Positions 25,945 through 35,473 of a stretch of DNA of 64,000 nt are shown here, in pieces (position 1 is the stretch's first letter; each line of letters starts with the position of its first letter). The DNA lies in the NCBI GenBank assembly GCA_021732215.1, contig JAKFVL010000009.1, positions 144,568-208,567 of the forward strand, written 5' to 3'. The position numbers and the translations under genes were made by a program. The notes under the pieces were generated by a model. The model was given only the letters and a program-made list of their open reading frames with translations. It did not search any database and was not told the origin of the DNA. This DNA comes from Hyphomicrobiales bacterium. Its GTDB lineage: Bacteria; Pseudomonadota; Alphaproteobacteria; Rhizobiales; Xanthobacteraceae.

Positions 25945-26446
25945 GCATCCACCTCAGCACGAGGCAACGGCTTGAGCCATTGCCTCAGGTTCCCTTGCAA
26001 CATCAATCGTCCGCCGACCATCGTCTGTTCCGCAAAACGGGCGTAGCGGCCAAACGTCAGATTATCCAGCACGCTGAACATTTCGACGCGGAAACATAAC
26101 TTCGGGAGCGCTAACCCGACACTTTCACAAGGTTAACGGTGCCTCCTCCGGTAACCAATATTTGAGATCGGTTTGAAGTATAGGACAAGACGATGTAAAT
26201 GAATTGGATAGGATTTTTCCAAGATTGATTTTTGCGACGTTCGAAGCTGATTGTTGAGGATAATCATCGCGTTGACCTTGATGCAGGACAAGGTCTTTGA
26301 ACAAGCCCGGGCCAGATCTCATTATGGCCGGCCTCGGGCGTCACGACCTTCATTCGGTCATTGACGGCTTCCTTGCACCGGCACGATTTTTTGCACTTGC
26401 GAAATGCGCTTTGCGGTAGATTTAGCGGGTGTTAGAGTAAAAATCG
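25945..26446. promoter_or_regulatory. Regulatory region before the tyrosine autokinase gene
   Basis: There is no convincing gene in these 502 nt. An inverted repeat GGTTAACGG (26131-26139) / CCGGTAACC (26148-26156), matching at 8 of 9 positions, is a possible operator. A short open frame on the minus strand (26125-26322) has no RBS or recognisable sequence. Confidence 0.4.
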
Positions 26447-28687
26447 ATGAATATCGCGCGGCAATTTTTACCGAGTTTTGAACCGACCGCACAGAACGAT
26501 GCGAGCGACGGTACGATATCGCTGCTCCAGATTCGGGACTTTCTGGTTCGCCAGTGGCGGCTCATCGCGCTGGTGACGGTACTGGCAGTAATGGCTGGCG
26601 GAACTTACGTCGCCTTGTCTCCTGCCAAGTATACCGCGCAGGCGGATATGATCATCGACACAAAAAGGATCACGTGGACCCAATCGGAACTGGCTTCTGA
26701 AAATCGGACGGTCGAAGACGCCTCGGTTGAGAGCGAAATCGAAACCACCAAATCCGAAAAGGTCGCGATGTCGGTGATCTCCCGGCTGAATTTGGCCGAG
26801 GATCCGGAATTCATAGGCAGCGGAAGCGGTCTTGTCCGCCAACTGATTGCAAAATTCAAACTATCCGCGGAACCTGCCGCACCAGCCACAAAGGAAGAGC
26901 TGCAACGTCGCGCTTTGCTGGTGTTTAAGGATAACCTCCGGGTAACCCGTCTCGGTCGCAGTTATATCGAACAAATTGCATACACATCGCTCGACAGAGA
27001 TAAGGCTGCGAAAATCGCTAACGCGGTGGCGGATGCGTATATCGATGACCAGATCCAAGCGAAATTTGAGGCCACTCGTCGCGCAACCGCTTGGCTTCAG
27101 CAGCGGATTGGCGAACTGCGGCAGCAAGCCAGCGATGCGTTCCGGGAAGTTCAAGATTTTAAATCTCAGAACAGCATCATCATCGGTGTTGACGGCAAGC
27201 TCGCGAGTGAAGTCGAACTCGACCAGCTCGGAACAGCCCTGGCGAAGGCAAGGGCAGACACCACGCAGGCGAACGCTAAACTCGATCGAATTTCTCGCGT
27301 GATGGAGCAGAGGTTCGAAAAAGGGAAATTCAACATTCCCGATCCGATTGTCACTGACGCTTTGAGCAACCCGATTATTACGAGGCTGCGGCAGCAATTC
27401 CTCGAGAACCAGAGTAAAGAATCGGAGTGGAGCAACCGTTACGGGCCCGAGCATCAGGCTGCAAAAAACTTGCGAGCTGAAATGGCGGCGATCCAGCGCG
27501 CGATCTGGGATGAGGTGTCCCGAATTGCAGAAAGCTACAAGAGCGAGCTTCAGATAGCGCGAAGCCAGGAAGAATCAATTGACAAGCGGATGTTGGAAGT
27601 CTTCGAGAAATCGGGTGCAACTCGTCAGTCTCAGGTGAGACTGCGCGAGCTCGAAACCGCCGCCAATACCTACAGGGGCATTTATGAGACATTCCTGAGC
27701 CGGTTCACCCAATCGGTGCAGCAACAATCCTTCCCATCGACAGAAGCGCGTCTCGTTACGGCGGCCTCTCCGCCACGCGGTCCAAGCTCGCCGAAGCTCG
27801 CATTAACGCTCGCGCTTGCATTGGTTTGCGGCGTTGGCCTCGGGGTGATGAGCGCTTTTGCCCGCGAGCAATTGAACCGGCAGGTTCGCACACGTGAACA
27901 GATTGAGCGGCTCCTGGGCGTCAACTGTCTTGCGGCGTTTCCTATGTTCGCCACGGATAAACAGCCTGTCCTGGGCGGCCGCGCGACCAAACAGGATTGC
28001 GGAGCATTTCAACAAATCCACAACGCTGCTCCGTTTTCCGCAACAGCAGAAGCGTTGCGTTATATCAAGGTGGCTGCGGACCTTCATCCCGCCGGAGCGA
28101 AAGTTATAGGCGTCGTCTCTGCTCTGCCCGGCGAAGGAAAAACAACGGTCGCGATGAGTTTCGCCGCCTTCCTGGCGAAGGGCGGCGCGCGCACTCTGCT
28201 GATCGATGCAGATCTCCGCAACCCTTCAGCATCGCGGTCCCTTGACTGCGCTGACTCGCCTGGCTTGCTGAATATAATCGCGGAAAAAGCAGACTTAAAA
28301 AAGTTCGTTGTTTCAGATCCCAAGTACAATTTTGATTTCTTGCCGGCTTCGACCCGGATAAGACCTACCAATAGTTCGGATGTTCTGACGTCGAACGTCA
28401 TAAAAGACATGTTGAAAACCGCGAGTACGCGATACGATTATATAATAGCTGATCTGCCTCCAATTCTGCCCGTGGTAGACGTGAAGGCTGCAGCCCATCT
28501 GTTTGATGCGTTCATCATGGTTGTCGAGTGGAACAGCACATCTACCGATGAAATACTCAAGGCTGCTAGAACGTCCCCGGTTGTTTCGGAACGATTGCTC
28601 GGCACCGTTCTCAATCGTGTGAACGAGAACTTGATGCGCCGGCTCGAAGGCTACTCAGACCGCCGCTACGCATACTACTCAAAATGA
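26447..28687 (+). CDS. Wzz-type chain-length regulator fused to BY-kinase (tyrosine autokinase)
   Basis: This 746-residue polysaccharide copolymerase spans the inner membrane twice (about 37-57 and 451-470), with a long periplasmic coiled-coil region between. The cytoplasmic kinase has Walker A LPGEGKTT (560-567), Walker A' LLIDADLRNP (584-593) and Walker B IIADLPP (666-672). The C-terminal Tyr cluster (Tyr736, 741, 743, 744) is where such kinases autophosphorylate. It would set polymer length together with the Wzy-like polymerase and Wza-like exporter. Confidence 0.93.
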   Translation: MNIARQFLPSFEPTAQNDASDGTISLLQIRDFLVRQWRLIALVTVLAVMAGGTYVALSPAKYTAQADMIIDTKRITWTQSELASENRTVEDASVESEIETTKSEKVAMSVISRLNLAEDPEFIGSGSGLVRQLIAKFKLSAEPAAPATKEELQRRALLVFKDNLRVTRLGRSYIEQIAYTSLDRDKAAKIANAVADAYIDDQIQAKFEATRRATAWLQQRIGELRQQASDAFREVQDFKSQNSIIIGVDGKLASEVELDQLGTALAKARADTTQANAKLDRISRVMEQRFEKGKFNIPDPIVTDALSNPIITRLRQQFLENQSKESEWSNRYGPEHQAAKNLRAEMAAIQRAIWDEVSRIAESYKSELQIARSQEESIDKRMLEVFEKSGATRQSQVRLRELETAANTYRGIYETFLSRFTQSVQQQSFPSTEARLVTAASPPRGPSSPKLALTLALALVCGVGLGVMSAFAREQLNRQVRTREQIERLLGVNCLAAFPMFATDKQPVLGGRATKQDCGAFQQIHNAAPFSATAEALRYIKVAADLHPAGAKVIGVVSALPGEGKTTVAMSFAAFLAKGGARTLLIDADLRNPSASRSLDCADSPGLLNIIAEKADLKKFVVSDPKYNFDFLPASTRIRPTNSSDVLTSNVIKDMLKTASTRYDYIIADLPPILPVVDVKAAAHLFDAFIMVVEWNSTSTDEILKAARTSPVVSERLLGTVLNRVNENLMRRLEGYSDRRYAYYSK

Positions 28688-28796
28688 TCGCCTTGGTCAG
28701 TTTGAATAGCGCGGAATTGGTATCGATGACGGTTGCTTGATTACAAAGACTCGCGCACACTGTTTTGATCCTGTCGCTAGGGTCAAGATACAGACG

Positions 28797-29210
28797 ATGA
28801 GGCACCTCGCATCAATTTTTCTGTTTTTGCTTTGGTCACTCGCTGGATCAGCCCAGGCGCTCGATCAGAATGTGGAACCGAAAGCCGAACCGGAAGAAGA
28901 GTTTGCCGACGGCAAGGTGACAGCTCGGGAATGGCGCGCTCGCGTTGACGATGCCCGCCGCCGCTATGAAGAATTCGTTGCAGGTGCAAAGGCAAAGATG
29001 TCCGATGTCGCGCAATCTGGCCCGAAGACCGACGACGAACGTGTGATGAGCGATCCCAGTCTTAAGCGCGGAGATATTATTTCGACGAGCAAAGGCTTGT
29101 TCGTTTTTGTTGGCCGGGACGACATTTTGTCGCAAGATGGCTCGCGGCAAAACGATTTCGCCCCGTCATCTTCATTGCTTGTCCCGATTCAGCCACCCGC
29201 CTGGCGATAG
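28797..29210 (+). CDS. Small secreted protein of unknown function
   Basis: This 137-residue protein has a clear signal peptide (HLASIFLFLLWSLAGSAQA) and a charged helical middle section (REWRARVDDARRRYEEFV). A tail, RGDIISTSKGLFVFVGRDD, looks like a short beta-domain. No family recognised. It follows the autokinase gene by 109 nt on the same strand and precedes the priming transferase, so it is probably part of the export locus. Confidence 0.6.
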   Translation: MRHLASIFLFLLWSLAGSAQALDQNVEPKAEPEEEFADGKVTAREWRARVDDARRRYEEFVAGAKAKMSDVAQSGPKTDDERVMSDPSLKRGDIISTSKGLFVFVGRDDILSQDGSRQNDFAPSSSLLVPIQPPAWR

Positions 29211-29501
29211 ATCGGGATTTTTCGATTGTGACCTGTGCCACTTTTCGTACTTAATGTTGCAAGTGAAAGTTGATTGTGCGACGCAATATTACACCACTTG
29301 ATTTTTGGCTAAAAACCTTTCAGAATTAAGCCTAGTTTTTAACCACGTAAAATATTCTTTTGATTACAACGCATTGGCGAAGCTAATTGCACTACAATAC
29401 CGCTTGCACGAATGGTGCGTTGCCCACTATATTCCTAACAGCTGATTAATTTTTTGAAATTGGATTTTTTCTAGTCAAGTTCATGAATAACGGTATTGAT
29501 C
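29211..29501. promoter_or_regulatory. AT-rich region upstream of the priming sugar transferase
   Basis: These 291 nt are much richer in A and T than the surroundings, with runs of T (for example TTAATTTTTTGAAATTGGAT just before 29470). Such tracts upstream of exoY-like genes are known targets of the Ros/MucR family and other AT-preferring repressors. Which protein binds here is not shown by the sequence. Confidence 0.4.
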
Positions 29502-30176
29502 ATGAGTGACTCGATCGAGGCCCACGGGGATTTCCATTTCGTTGATTCAACCCAGAATTACCCGGTTGGATTGAGAAGCAAGAGAGTAATCGATATCGCA
29601 TTCGCTTTATCGGGACTGGTGTTGCTGGCCCCTTTGTTTTTGCTTTGTTACATCGCGATCAAGCTCTCTTCGCCTGGGCCCGTTTTTTTTGGCCACAAGC
29701 GTGTCGGCTTCAATGGCAAAACCTTCGGGTGCTTGAAGTTTCGAACGATGGTGCCGAACGCGGAGCAGCGCCTTAGAGAGTTTCTTGAATCCGATCCGGC
29801 AGCGAGCGCGGAATGGGCCAGTTGCCGAAAGCTCCGCTTCGATCCACGTATTACGGCTATCGGAGCCATCCTTCGGAAAACAAGCCTCGATGAGCTTCCG
29901 CAGCTGTTCAACGTCCTCGCCGGCGACATGAGCATCGTCGGCCCCCGTCCCGTCCCTGCGGACGAACTGGCGCTCTATCGCGAAAATGCACGCGACTATC
30001 TTACCTGCCGTCCCGGCATCACAGGCCTCTGGCAGGTCAGCGGCCGGAGCAGCACCACGTACAGCAGGCGTATCGCGTATGACACCTTCTATTCGAGAAA
30101 CTGGTCGCTGGCTTTGGATACGAAGATCATCGTACTCACTCTGCCGTCTCTTTTGAACTCGGATAACGTCTACTGA
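29502..30176 (+). CDS. ExoY/WcaJ-type undecaprenyl-phosphate sugar-1-phosphate transferase
   Basis: This 224-residue priming enzyme places the first sugar phosphate on undecaprenyl phosphate. One hydrophobic helix (VIDIAFALSGLVLLAPLFL, about 25-48) is followed by the catalytic domain with FGxLKFRTM-like 'GCLKFRTM', the DE motif in TSLDELPQLFNVLAGDMS, VGPRP and the RPGITGLWQVSGRS segment. The short form without extra membrane helices is ExoY-like, often galactose-specific, which fits the nearby galE. The ATG at 29502 is preferred to the TTG at 29496. Confidence 0.92.
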   Translation: MSDSIEAHGDFHFVDSTQNYPVGLRSKRVIDIAFALSGLVLLAPLFLLCYIAIKLSSPGPVFFGHKRVGFNGKTFGCLKFRTMVPNAEQRLREFLESDPAASAEWASCRKLRFDPRITAIGAILRKTSLDELPQLFNVLAGDMSIVGPRPVPADELALYRENARDYLTCRPGITGLWQVSGRSSTTYSRRIAYDTFYSRNWSLALDTKIIVLTLPSLLNSDNVY

Positions 30177-30184
30177 CTTGATGC

Positions 30185-30211
30185 CATCAAATCCGGACAT
30201 TGGATTTGATG
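30185..30211. terminator. Stem-loop after the priming transferase gene
   Basis: CATCAAATCC (30185-30194) pairs perfectly with GGATTTGATG (30202-30211) around a 7-nt loop, 8 nt after the stop codon. There is no T-run after it, so it may protect the 3' end or act as a weak terminator. Confidence 0.55.
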
Positions 30212-30579
30212 TTGCCAAAATCTCTGACGGCCCCCAGCGATCTCTCGGTCGTCGGCTCCGCTAGAGAAGTTCCTGCCCGCTTGCGACGCCTCCTGCCGAT
30301 GGGCAGCAATGTGCGCAAAATCGTGCGTTGCCGGCGCGCCATGCAATCGAATATTGCTCATCGCCGAATGCGCAGCGTCAGATTTCATCGTTAACGGTGA
30401 GCGCACCGGCTGTTGGAACGGCTTTATCGTCGGCGGCACTGCAGCATGAAACCCGGCGCAGATGAACCACTTATAAGTCAGGAACCCGCTATCTCCTTGT
30501 CTCTTTACGTTAATTTTCCATATGAGTTGCTTTCAAACTGTCCGGATATTACGCATCGTCAGAATGGCGATGAACTCCT
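30212..30579. other. No recognised gene
   Basis: These 368 nt show only short open frames without ribosome-binding sites or recognisable sequence. A GTTAACGGTGAGC segment near 30391 shares GTTAACGGTG with the inverted repeat at 26,131; the similarity is too short to interpret. Confidence 0.35.
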
Positions 30580-30780
30580 ATGTATGATCAAAAACGATCG
30601 GTGGGATCTCAATTGGAATTGCGGGGTGACCGCAATAAAAAACGTCACATCAAGACGTCGCGAAAAATCATAGTCTACATTCTTGCAACCACTATTGTGC
30701 TGGCGATGTTGACCTGGATCGGCGTTCTCGCATGGGGCACAAACGCGGTGATGCGATGGCTTCTTGCCCATGTTCTCTGA
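30580..30780 (+). CDS. Possible small single-pass membrane protein
   Basis: The 66 residues comprise a basic N-terminal half (RNKKRHIKTSRK) followed by one hydrophobic helix (IIVYILATTIVLAMLTWIGVL, about 30-50). This positive-inside arrangement suggests a real inner-membrane protein with the N-terminus in the cytoplasm. There is no strong ribosome-binding site and no recognised family. It lies between the priming transferase and galE genes on the same strand. Confidence 0.4.
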   Translation: MYDQKRSVGSQLELRGDRNKKRHIKTSRKIIVYILATTIVLAMLTWIGVLAWGTNAVMRWLLAHVL

Positions 30781-30889
30781 ATGTGAAAATGCCGTCGTAG
30801 ATTCCCGGCACGCCGTTATGCCGGTGGCCGGCGATCGCAAGCGATCATCGGAGTTCGTGCAAGCCAAGATGCCCGTGTTGGAATAGAAG

Positions 30890-31867
30890 ATGGCAACCGT
30901 TCTTGTCGCTGGCGGTGCCGGGTACATTGGCTCACACACCTGCTTTGATCTTTTCAACAAAGGCCACGAACCGATCGTCTATGACAACTTGTCGAATGGC
31001 CATTCCGAGTTTGTGAAATGGGGGCCCCTCGAGCAAGGCGATATTCGCGACCGCCAGAGTCTCGACGCCGTCCTCGAAAAGTACAAACCTGCGGCGATCA
31101 TTCATTTTGCCGCTTTGATCGAAGTCGGCGAGTCGGTACGGAATCCGCGAATATTCTACGAGAACAACGTCGCGGGAACCGTGGCCCTTTTAGCTGCCGC
31201 GCAAGCCGCCGGCATCGATAAACTCGTATTCTCATCGACGTGCGCGACTTATGGAATTCCGGCGTCGGTTCCGATTGATGAATCCCATCCTCAGCAACCG
31301 ATCAATCCCTACGGCCATACAAAGCTGATGGTTGAGCAGATTCTGCGAGACCTCGATCGCTACCAGAGCTTTCGTTCTGTTGTTTTGCGCTATTTCAACG
31401 CCGCAGGAGCCGACCCTGGCGGAGAGATCGGAGAGCGCCACTCGCCCGAGACACACGCGATCCCTCTGGCGATCGAAACCGCGCTGGGGAAAAGAGCCGG
31501 ATTTCAAGTTCTCGGAAACGACTACGACACCCGTGACGGATCCTGCGTTCGCGACTTCATTCATGTGTCTGACCTGGCCGATGCACACACTCGCGCGCTT
31601 GAGCACCTGCTAAACAATGGCGAGAGCCTGACTTTGAACCTGGGTACAGGCCGCGGCACGACCGTCATGGAGATGCTGGAAGCGATACGGAGAATATCGG
31701 GACGAGACTTCCAGGTCGGCGTTGGCCATCGGCGCGAGGGGGACTCACCCATACTTGTTGCCAACAACGCCTTGGCAAAACGGGCGATAGGCTGGTCTCC
31801 CCGACACAGCCTCGACTCGATTGTTGAAACCGCGTGGCGGTGGCACTCGCAGAGCCGCCAGCACTAG
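30890..31867 (+). CDS. galE: UDP-glucose 4-epimerase
   Basis: This 325-residue extended SDR interconverts UDP-glucose and UDP-galactose. It shows the NAD-binding GGAGYIGS (8-15), catalytic SSTCATYG and YGHTK with Tyr141 and Lys145, and the family-typical 'YFNAAGADP' and 'VRDFIHVSDLADAH' segments. It presumably supplies UDP-galactose for the polymer, in line with the ExoY-like priming enzyme. Confidence 0.93.
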   Translation: MATVLVAGGAGYIGSHTCFDLFNKGHEPIVYDNLSNGHSEFVKWGPLEQGDIRDRQSLDAVLEKYKPAAIIHFAALIEVGESVRNPRIFYENNVAGTVALLAAAQAAGIDKLVFSSTCATYGIPASVPIDESHPQQPINPYGHTKLMVEQILRDLDRYQSFRSVVLRYFNAAGADPGGEIGERHSPETHAIPLAIETALGKRAGFQVLGNDYDTRDGSCVRDFIHVSDLADAHTRALEHLLNNGESLTLNLGTGRGTTVMEMLEAIRRISGRDFQVGVGHRREGDSPILVANNALAKRAIGWSPRHSLDSIVETAWRWHSQSRQH

Positions 31868-31913
31868 CAACTGCGATCCGAAACCTGCAACGCCGAAGAG
31901 GCAGCGCCTGAAA

Positions 31914-33098
31914 TCAGGGTATCGGCGGCGTCACTTCACGAATTGCCGAATTGACGTTTCTGACGGTACTGGTCGTGGAATTGATAAGCGTCAGCAGCTT
32001 GTAGTAATCGACCACTTTCGCGTTCGCAACGAACATCACGTCCTTAGACCGCATCTGAAAACCGGACGCGACCAGCAAACCCGCAGGCTCGCGCAAGTTC
32101 ACGCGGTATATCGTCGGAATGGTCGCATAGATGAATCTGGTCGTATCGACGCCCAGCTTCTCAAGGAACCGGCGTTCTTCGTAGCGATAAACAAACACCT
32201 GGGCGGGATCGGACTGTTCGTCGATAAGACCGCCTGCCCTGCCCAACGCCTGGCTCAAGGTCAACGTCTCAACGTCAAACGGTATCGAGGCATTCAAGCC
32301 TGTCGCGCCCAACGCAATGATCGTCGGAGATTCGCGCGTTATAAAAATCACGTCGTTGGGCCGAACGAAAATGTTCTCTTGCGGGTCCTGCAAGATCCGG
32401 CTCAACAGAACCCGGACCCGTTTGCCGTCGCGCTGCAAAGTCACATAGCTCTCAATCGCCTCGAACCGTGGCCCGCCGGCTCGCGCGATCAAGCGCAGAA
32501 TACGCTCGCCCGTGCTGTTGAGCGGCAGTGCGCCCGGGGCATTGACCGCGCCCAGGACGCTGACAACGCTTGACTGCTGCTGATTGAGACTGACCACAAC
32601 CTGCGGTTCGATCGCGCGATTGCGCAGGCGGGCGATGATCGCCTGCGAGATATCTGGGATGGTCCTGCCGGCCGCTGGCACCTCACCTGCGTACGGCACG
32701 TAAACGGCGCCTTTCTGATCGACGGCTTGAGGTGGCAAATCGACGAAATTACCGGGACGTGCGCCAGCCGCTGTTCCCGGCGTGAACAATCCGCCCGGAG
32801 CCGCTTCGAAGATCGAGATGTTCAGAATGTCCCCGATGCCAATGACCTGAGTGGGTTTAGGCCGCTTGTCGAGAAATGCCCCCTTCAGGGTTACGACGTT
32901 GGGTTCGGATAAAAATCCGACCGTCTCGGAGGTCACATCCACCAGCGCGTAAGGCAACGGCGCTGACGAAGATACGACAACCGTGGCACCGGTACCGACT
33001 GCATCGCTGGACGGGCCGTTTCCAGGCAACACTGCGCACGCTGACAGCAAGGCAGCAGTCAGGATCGCCGCGGCCGATAGTGCGACCCGTTTCATCAT
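31914..33098 (-). CDS. Wza/ExoF-like outer-membrane polysaccharide export lipoprotein
   Basis: This 394-residue protein has a lipoprotein signal peptide (lipobox LLSAC, lipidated Cys21). A Poly_export (PES) domain follows, with GIGDILNISIFEA, then SLBB-type domains (VSVLGAVNAPG...; YVTLQRDGKRV). The C-terminus has a long hydrophobic/amphipathic stretch, as in Wza. It would form the outer-membrane channel for the exopolysaccharide. It is convergent with galE, 46 nt apart. Confidence 0.9.
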   Translation of the reverse strand: MMKRVALSAAAILTAALLSACAVLPGNGPSSDAVGTGATVVVSSSAPLPYALVDVTSETVGFLSEPNVVTLKGAFLDKRPKPTQVIGIGDILNISIFEAAPGGLFTPGTAAGARPGNFVDLPPQAVDQKGAVYVPYAGEVPAAGRTIPDISQAIIARLRNRAIEPQVVVSLNQQQSSVVSVLGAVNAPGALPLNSTGERILRLIARAGGPRFEAIESYVTLQRDGKRVRVLLSRILQDPQENIFVRPNDVIFITRESPTIIALGATGLNASIPFDVETLTLSQALGRAGGLIDEQSDPAQVFVYRYEERRFLEKLGVDTTRFIYATIPTIYRVNLREPAGLLVASGFQMRSKDVMFVANAKVVDYYKLLTLINSTTSTVRNVNSAIREVTPPIP

Positions 33099-33774
33099 CC
33101 CGTAACGTCTCGCGCATCGTCGGGCATCATCACGGCTGAGCCCTAACGCAACCCCGGTCAGGCTCGACCATAGGCAAGCTCAACAGTGATGATGCCAAAT
33201 AAGTCCGCTTGTCTGGCACCTGAGTGACGGAAGACCTGCAATCCAAGGCGAATACCATTCCTTCATATGATTGGATTTATGGTTAATAAACTGCAAACGC
33301 GGAGGAATCGGTACGCCTTGAAGCCTTTACTGATGTTCACAGGTTTATAGGAACCGACGTTTCTTTGACATAGACCGGCCAGAATTCAAGCTGGTTTGGC
33401 TGGTCTAGTTGCATTCATGTCACACTCCGAATCAGCCCATCCTTCGTCCAAATAGCCTGCCCAAAACCCCGCCCGCACCGATCACCTGTTCCGATGCCGG
33501 ATCAAGCTCGGTCAAAACCAGCCAGCTTCGAGATGTCGAGGCTCAATAGGGGAAAAGGCCGTTTTGGCAGAAGAGGCGTTCCCCGGAGCGGTGGCTTCTT
33601 TCCGGCCAGAATTCGGTCCGAAAAGATCACGAATCAGCAGCTTCTGTGGCCGAGGAAGAGAGGTCTTAACCTTTCGAATTTACAAACAAGCGAGTCGGTT
33701 CCGTTTTTGCTGCCTGAGGCCTAATCCGGCGATAGCAGGCAGACCTAAGACAAAAGATCGGGTGGGGATCTGGG
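33099..33774. other. Long intergenic region without a recognised gene
   Basis: These 676 nt separate the divergent export lipoprotein gene and a small membrane protein gene. An AT-richer stretch (33255-33300, CATATGATTGGATTTATGGT) may hold promoters. Several short open frames exist, including 33494-33724, but none has a ribosome-binding site or family resemblance. Confidence 0.4.
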
Positions 33775-34029
33775 ATGGAGTACACGGCTGCCTTGCTAGC
33801 GGCATTGGGGTGCATGGTGGGAGCCGTATTCCGGCTGAAGGTCTTGCTCGCCATTTTGGCCTTTGCACTCGTAGGGTCCGTCTTTTTCGCGATTTTCAAT
33901 CGCTACAGTTTCATCGATACGGTCATAACCCTGATTTCAATACAGTTTGCGCTTCAGATCGGATATTTCCTGGGTATCTTGATCCGTTCCCTGGTTGCGA
34001 GAAATCGGGGCATCCGCAGCGTCCTTTGA
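33775..34029 (+). CDS. Small membrane protein (ExoX-like in layout)
   Basis: These 84 residues are almost entirely hydrophobic, with two or three predicted helices (about 4-20, 22-42, 46-70) and a short basic tail (RNRGIRS). The last helix, IQFALQIGYFLGILIRSLV, resembles the C-terminal part of small exopolysaccharide-production repressors (ExoX), which act on ExoY post-translationally. The resemblance is weak, so the role is only a suggestion. Confidence 0.5.
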   Translation: MEYTAALLAALGCMVGAVFRLKVLLAILAFALVGSVFFAIFNRYSFIDTVITLISIQFALQIGYFLGILIRSLVARNRGIRSVL

Positions 34030-34060
34030 AGATCCGGCGTCCTGAGATCGCCTGTCGGGC

Positions 34061-35239
34061 TTACAGCTTCTCGCATTCCGAATAGAACGTGCCGTTGGAA
34101 GCCTCGGTTCTTTCCAGACATTGTGAACGGTCGCTGATTTTGCCAGCAACCGTGAAGTCGTAGCCCTGGTTTCTCAAAGCGATGACATAGCGGCCAGCGG
34201 CAAATTCGAAAGTCTCGTCGGCAGGCTGCAACAGAACCATTTCCGGATTGTCTGGCACCGGCCGCACTCTGAACTCATAGGCAATATTGCGGATATTCCA
34301 GGCGCTCTCGACGGGCGTAATACTTCGGCCGCCCTTGGCGTCGAAAGCGATTGCCCGCATGACCTGGGCAACGACCCGGATGTCGACCCTATCAAGTGCA
34401 TAACTTGCCAAGTCACGGCGGTACAGAATGAACCTGATTTGGCCACGCGGAAGAACCGTTCGGCTCGGCTGACCGACAGGCGTCGAAACAGCGACACGCT
34501 TGTCAGGAACCTGCTCGGGCAGCATGTGAAGCTCGGTGATCGTTCCCTGATTGAGCGCATACACGCCATAGACTGAGGGAACCGGAAACGGAGACGACTT
34601 CGCAGGGATGGGTTCCGTCTTTTCAGCCGGTTTCGCCTCTTGCGGTTTGTCCAACGGAGATTCCGCTTTCTCCGCGCGGGGCAATTGCGGAAACCTCGAG
34701 GCTAGTGTCGGAGCTATGGACGGACTGGAACCGCGCCGTTCATAGACCAAGAAGCAAAGTACCGCAGTGATCAAGACGACAGTCAGTGCAGGCGGCACCC
34801 AATTGAGCCGCGATCGCCGCGCGCGGCGCACGACAGGTGGCGGTCTTTCAACGTCCAAAGCAGCTCTGGCAGGAGCGAGGGCGATCTGATTGATTGCCGC
34901 GGCGGGTCGCCGGGGCGCATCCAAATTCTGCAGCCGCAGCGAATTCTGGCTGGGCCGGTCGGGGGGCGCCAAGCCCTCTTTCTGGTCACGACGCGCGGAG
35001 AAATCCTCCACCCCCTTGATCGCTGTTTCCAGCGCGCCCATCAGCCGTTCACGCTCCGCATTGTCGGCCCATTCGATGTCAGTCCTGAGCTTGGCACGAG
35101 CAAACTCGTAGACCGCGATCCTCATCTGAACCGGATCTTCTTTGACCGTGGTAATCATCCGAGCAAGAATCAGCGCAAATTCGACCTCCTGAAAGGGAGG
35201 CGAAACCTGCGTACCTGTGTCTGAAACCTCGATTTTCAT
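34061..35239 (-). CDS. Single-pass membrane protein of unknown function
   Basis: I recognise no family. The 392 residues comprise an N-terminal cytoplasmic helical domain (1-130), one membrane helix (about 147-166, PPALTVVLITAVLCFLVYE) and a Pro/Lys/Glu-rich linker (175-215). A periplasmic beta-rich domain (215-392) ends with two Cys (SQCLER and YSECEKL) that may form a disulfide. The layout of a cytoplasmic sensor part joined to a periplasmic domain would suit a regulator of polymer assembly. It is convergent with the small membrane protein gene. Confidence 0.7.
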   Translation of the reverse strand: MKIEVSDTGTQVSPPFQEVEFALILARMITTVKEDPVQMRIAVYEFARAKLRTDIEWADNAERERLMGALETAIKGVEDFSARRDQKEGLAPPDRPSQNSLRLQNLDAPRRPAAAINQIALAPARAALDVERPPPVVRRARRSRLNWVPPALTVVLITAVLCFLVYERRGSSPSIAPTLASRFPQLPRAEKAESPLDKPQEAKPAEKTEPIPAKSSPFPVPSVYGVYALNQGTITELHMLPEQVPDKRVAVSTPVGQPSRTVLPRGQIRFILYRRDLASYALDRVDIRVVAQVMRAIAFDAKGGRSITPVESAWNIRNIAYEFRVRPVPDNPEMVLLQPADETFEFAAGRYVIALRNQGYDFTVAGKISDRSQCLERTEASNGTFYSECEKL

Positions 35240-35473
35240 GCCGGTTGGGAATTAACCTTTTCGGCGCAGAATTTAGCTCAGCGAGCATCTTCCAGCAAAC
35301 AATTGGCCCATGCGGGCTTGGTATGTTGGCGCAAATTCGGCCGTAGCAAGTACATCGCTGACATCTTTACCCGATGGGCGAAGTGCGGATGCTCAGGTTC
35401 CGGCTACTTGGCCAACCCCTACCGGTTGGGCTATGTTGAATTTGGACTACCGTTACTTGGAGCGACTCAGGGC

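Noticed and set aside
26125..26322. 65-codon minus-strand frame upstream of the autokinase gene
   Set aside because: No RBS or recognisable sequence, and it includes the inverted repeat of the regulatory region.
33494..34085. Open frames of 76 and 173 codons around the small membrane protein gene
   Set aside because: No RBS, no similarity, and the longer one overlaps the hydrophobic protein at 33,775 in another frame.
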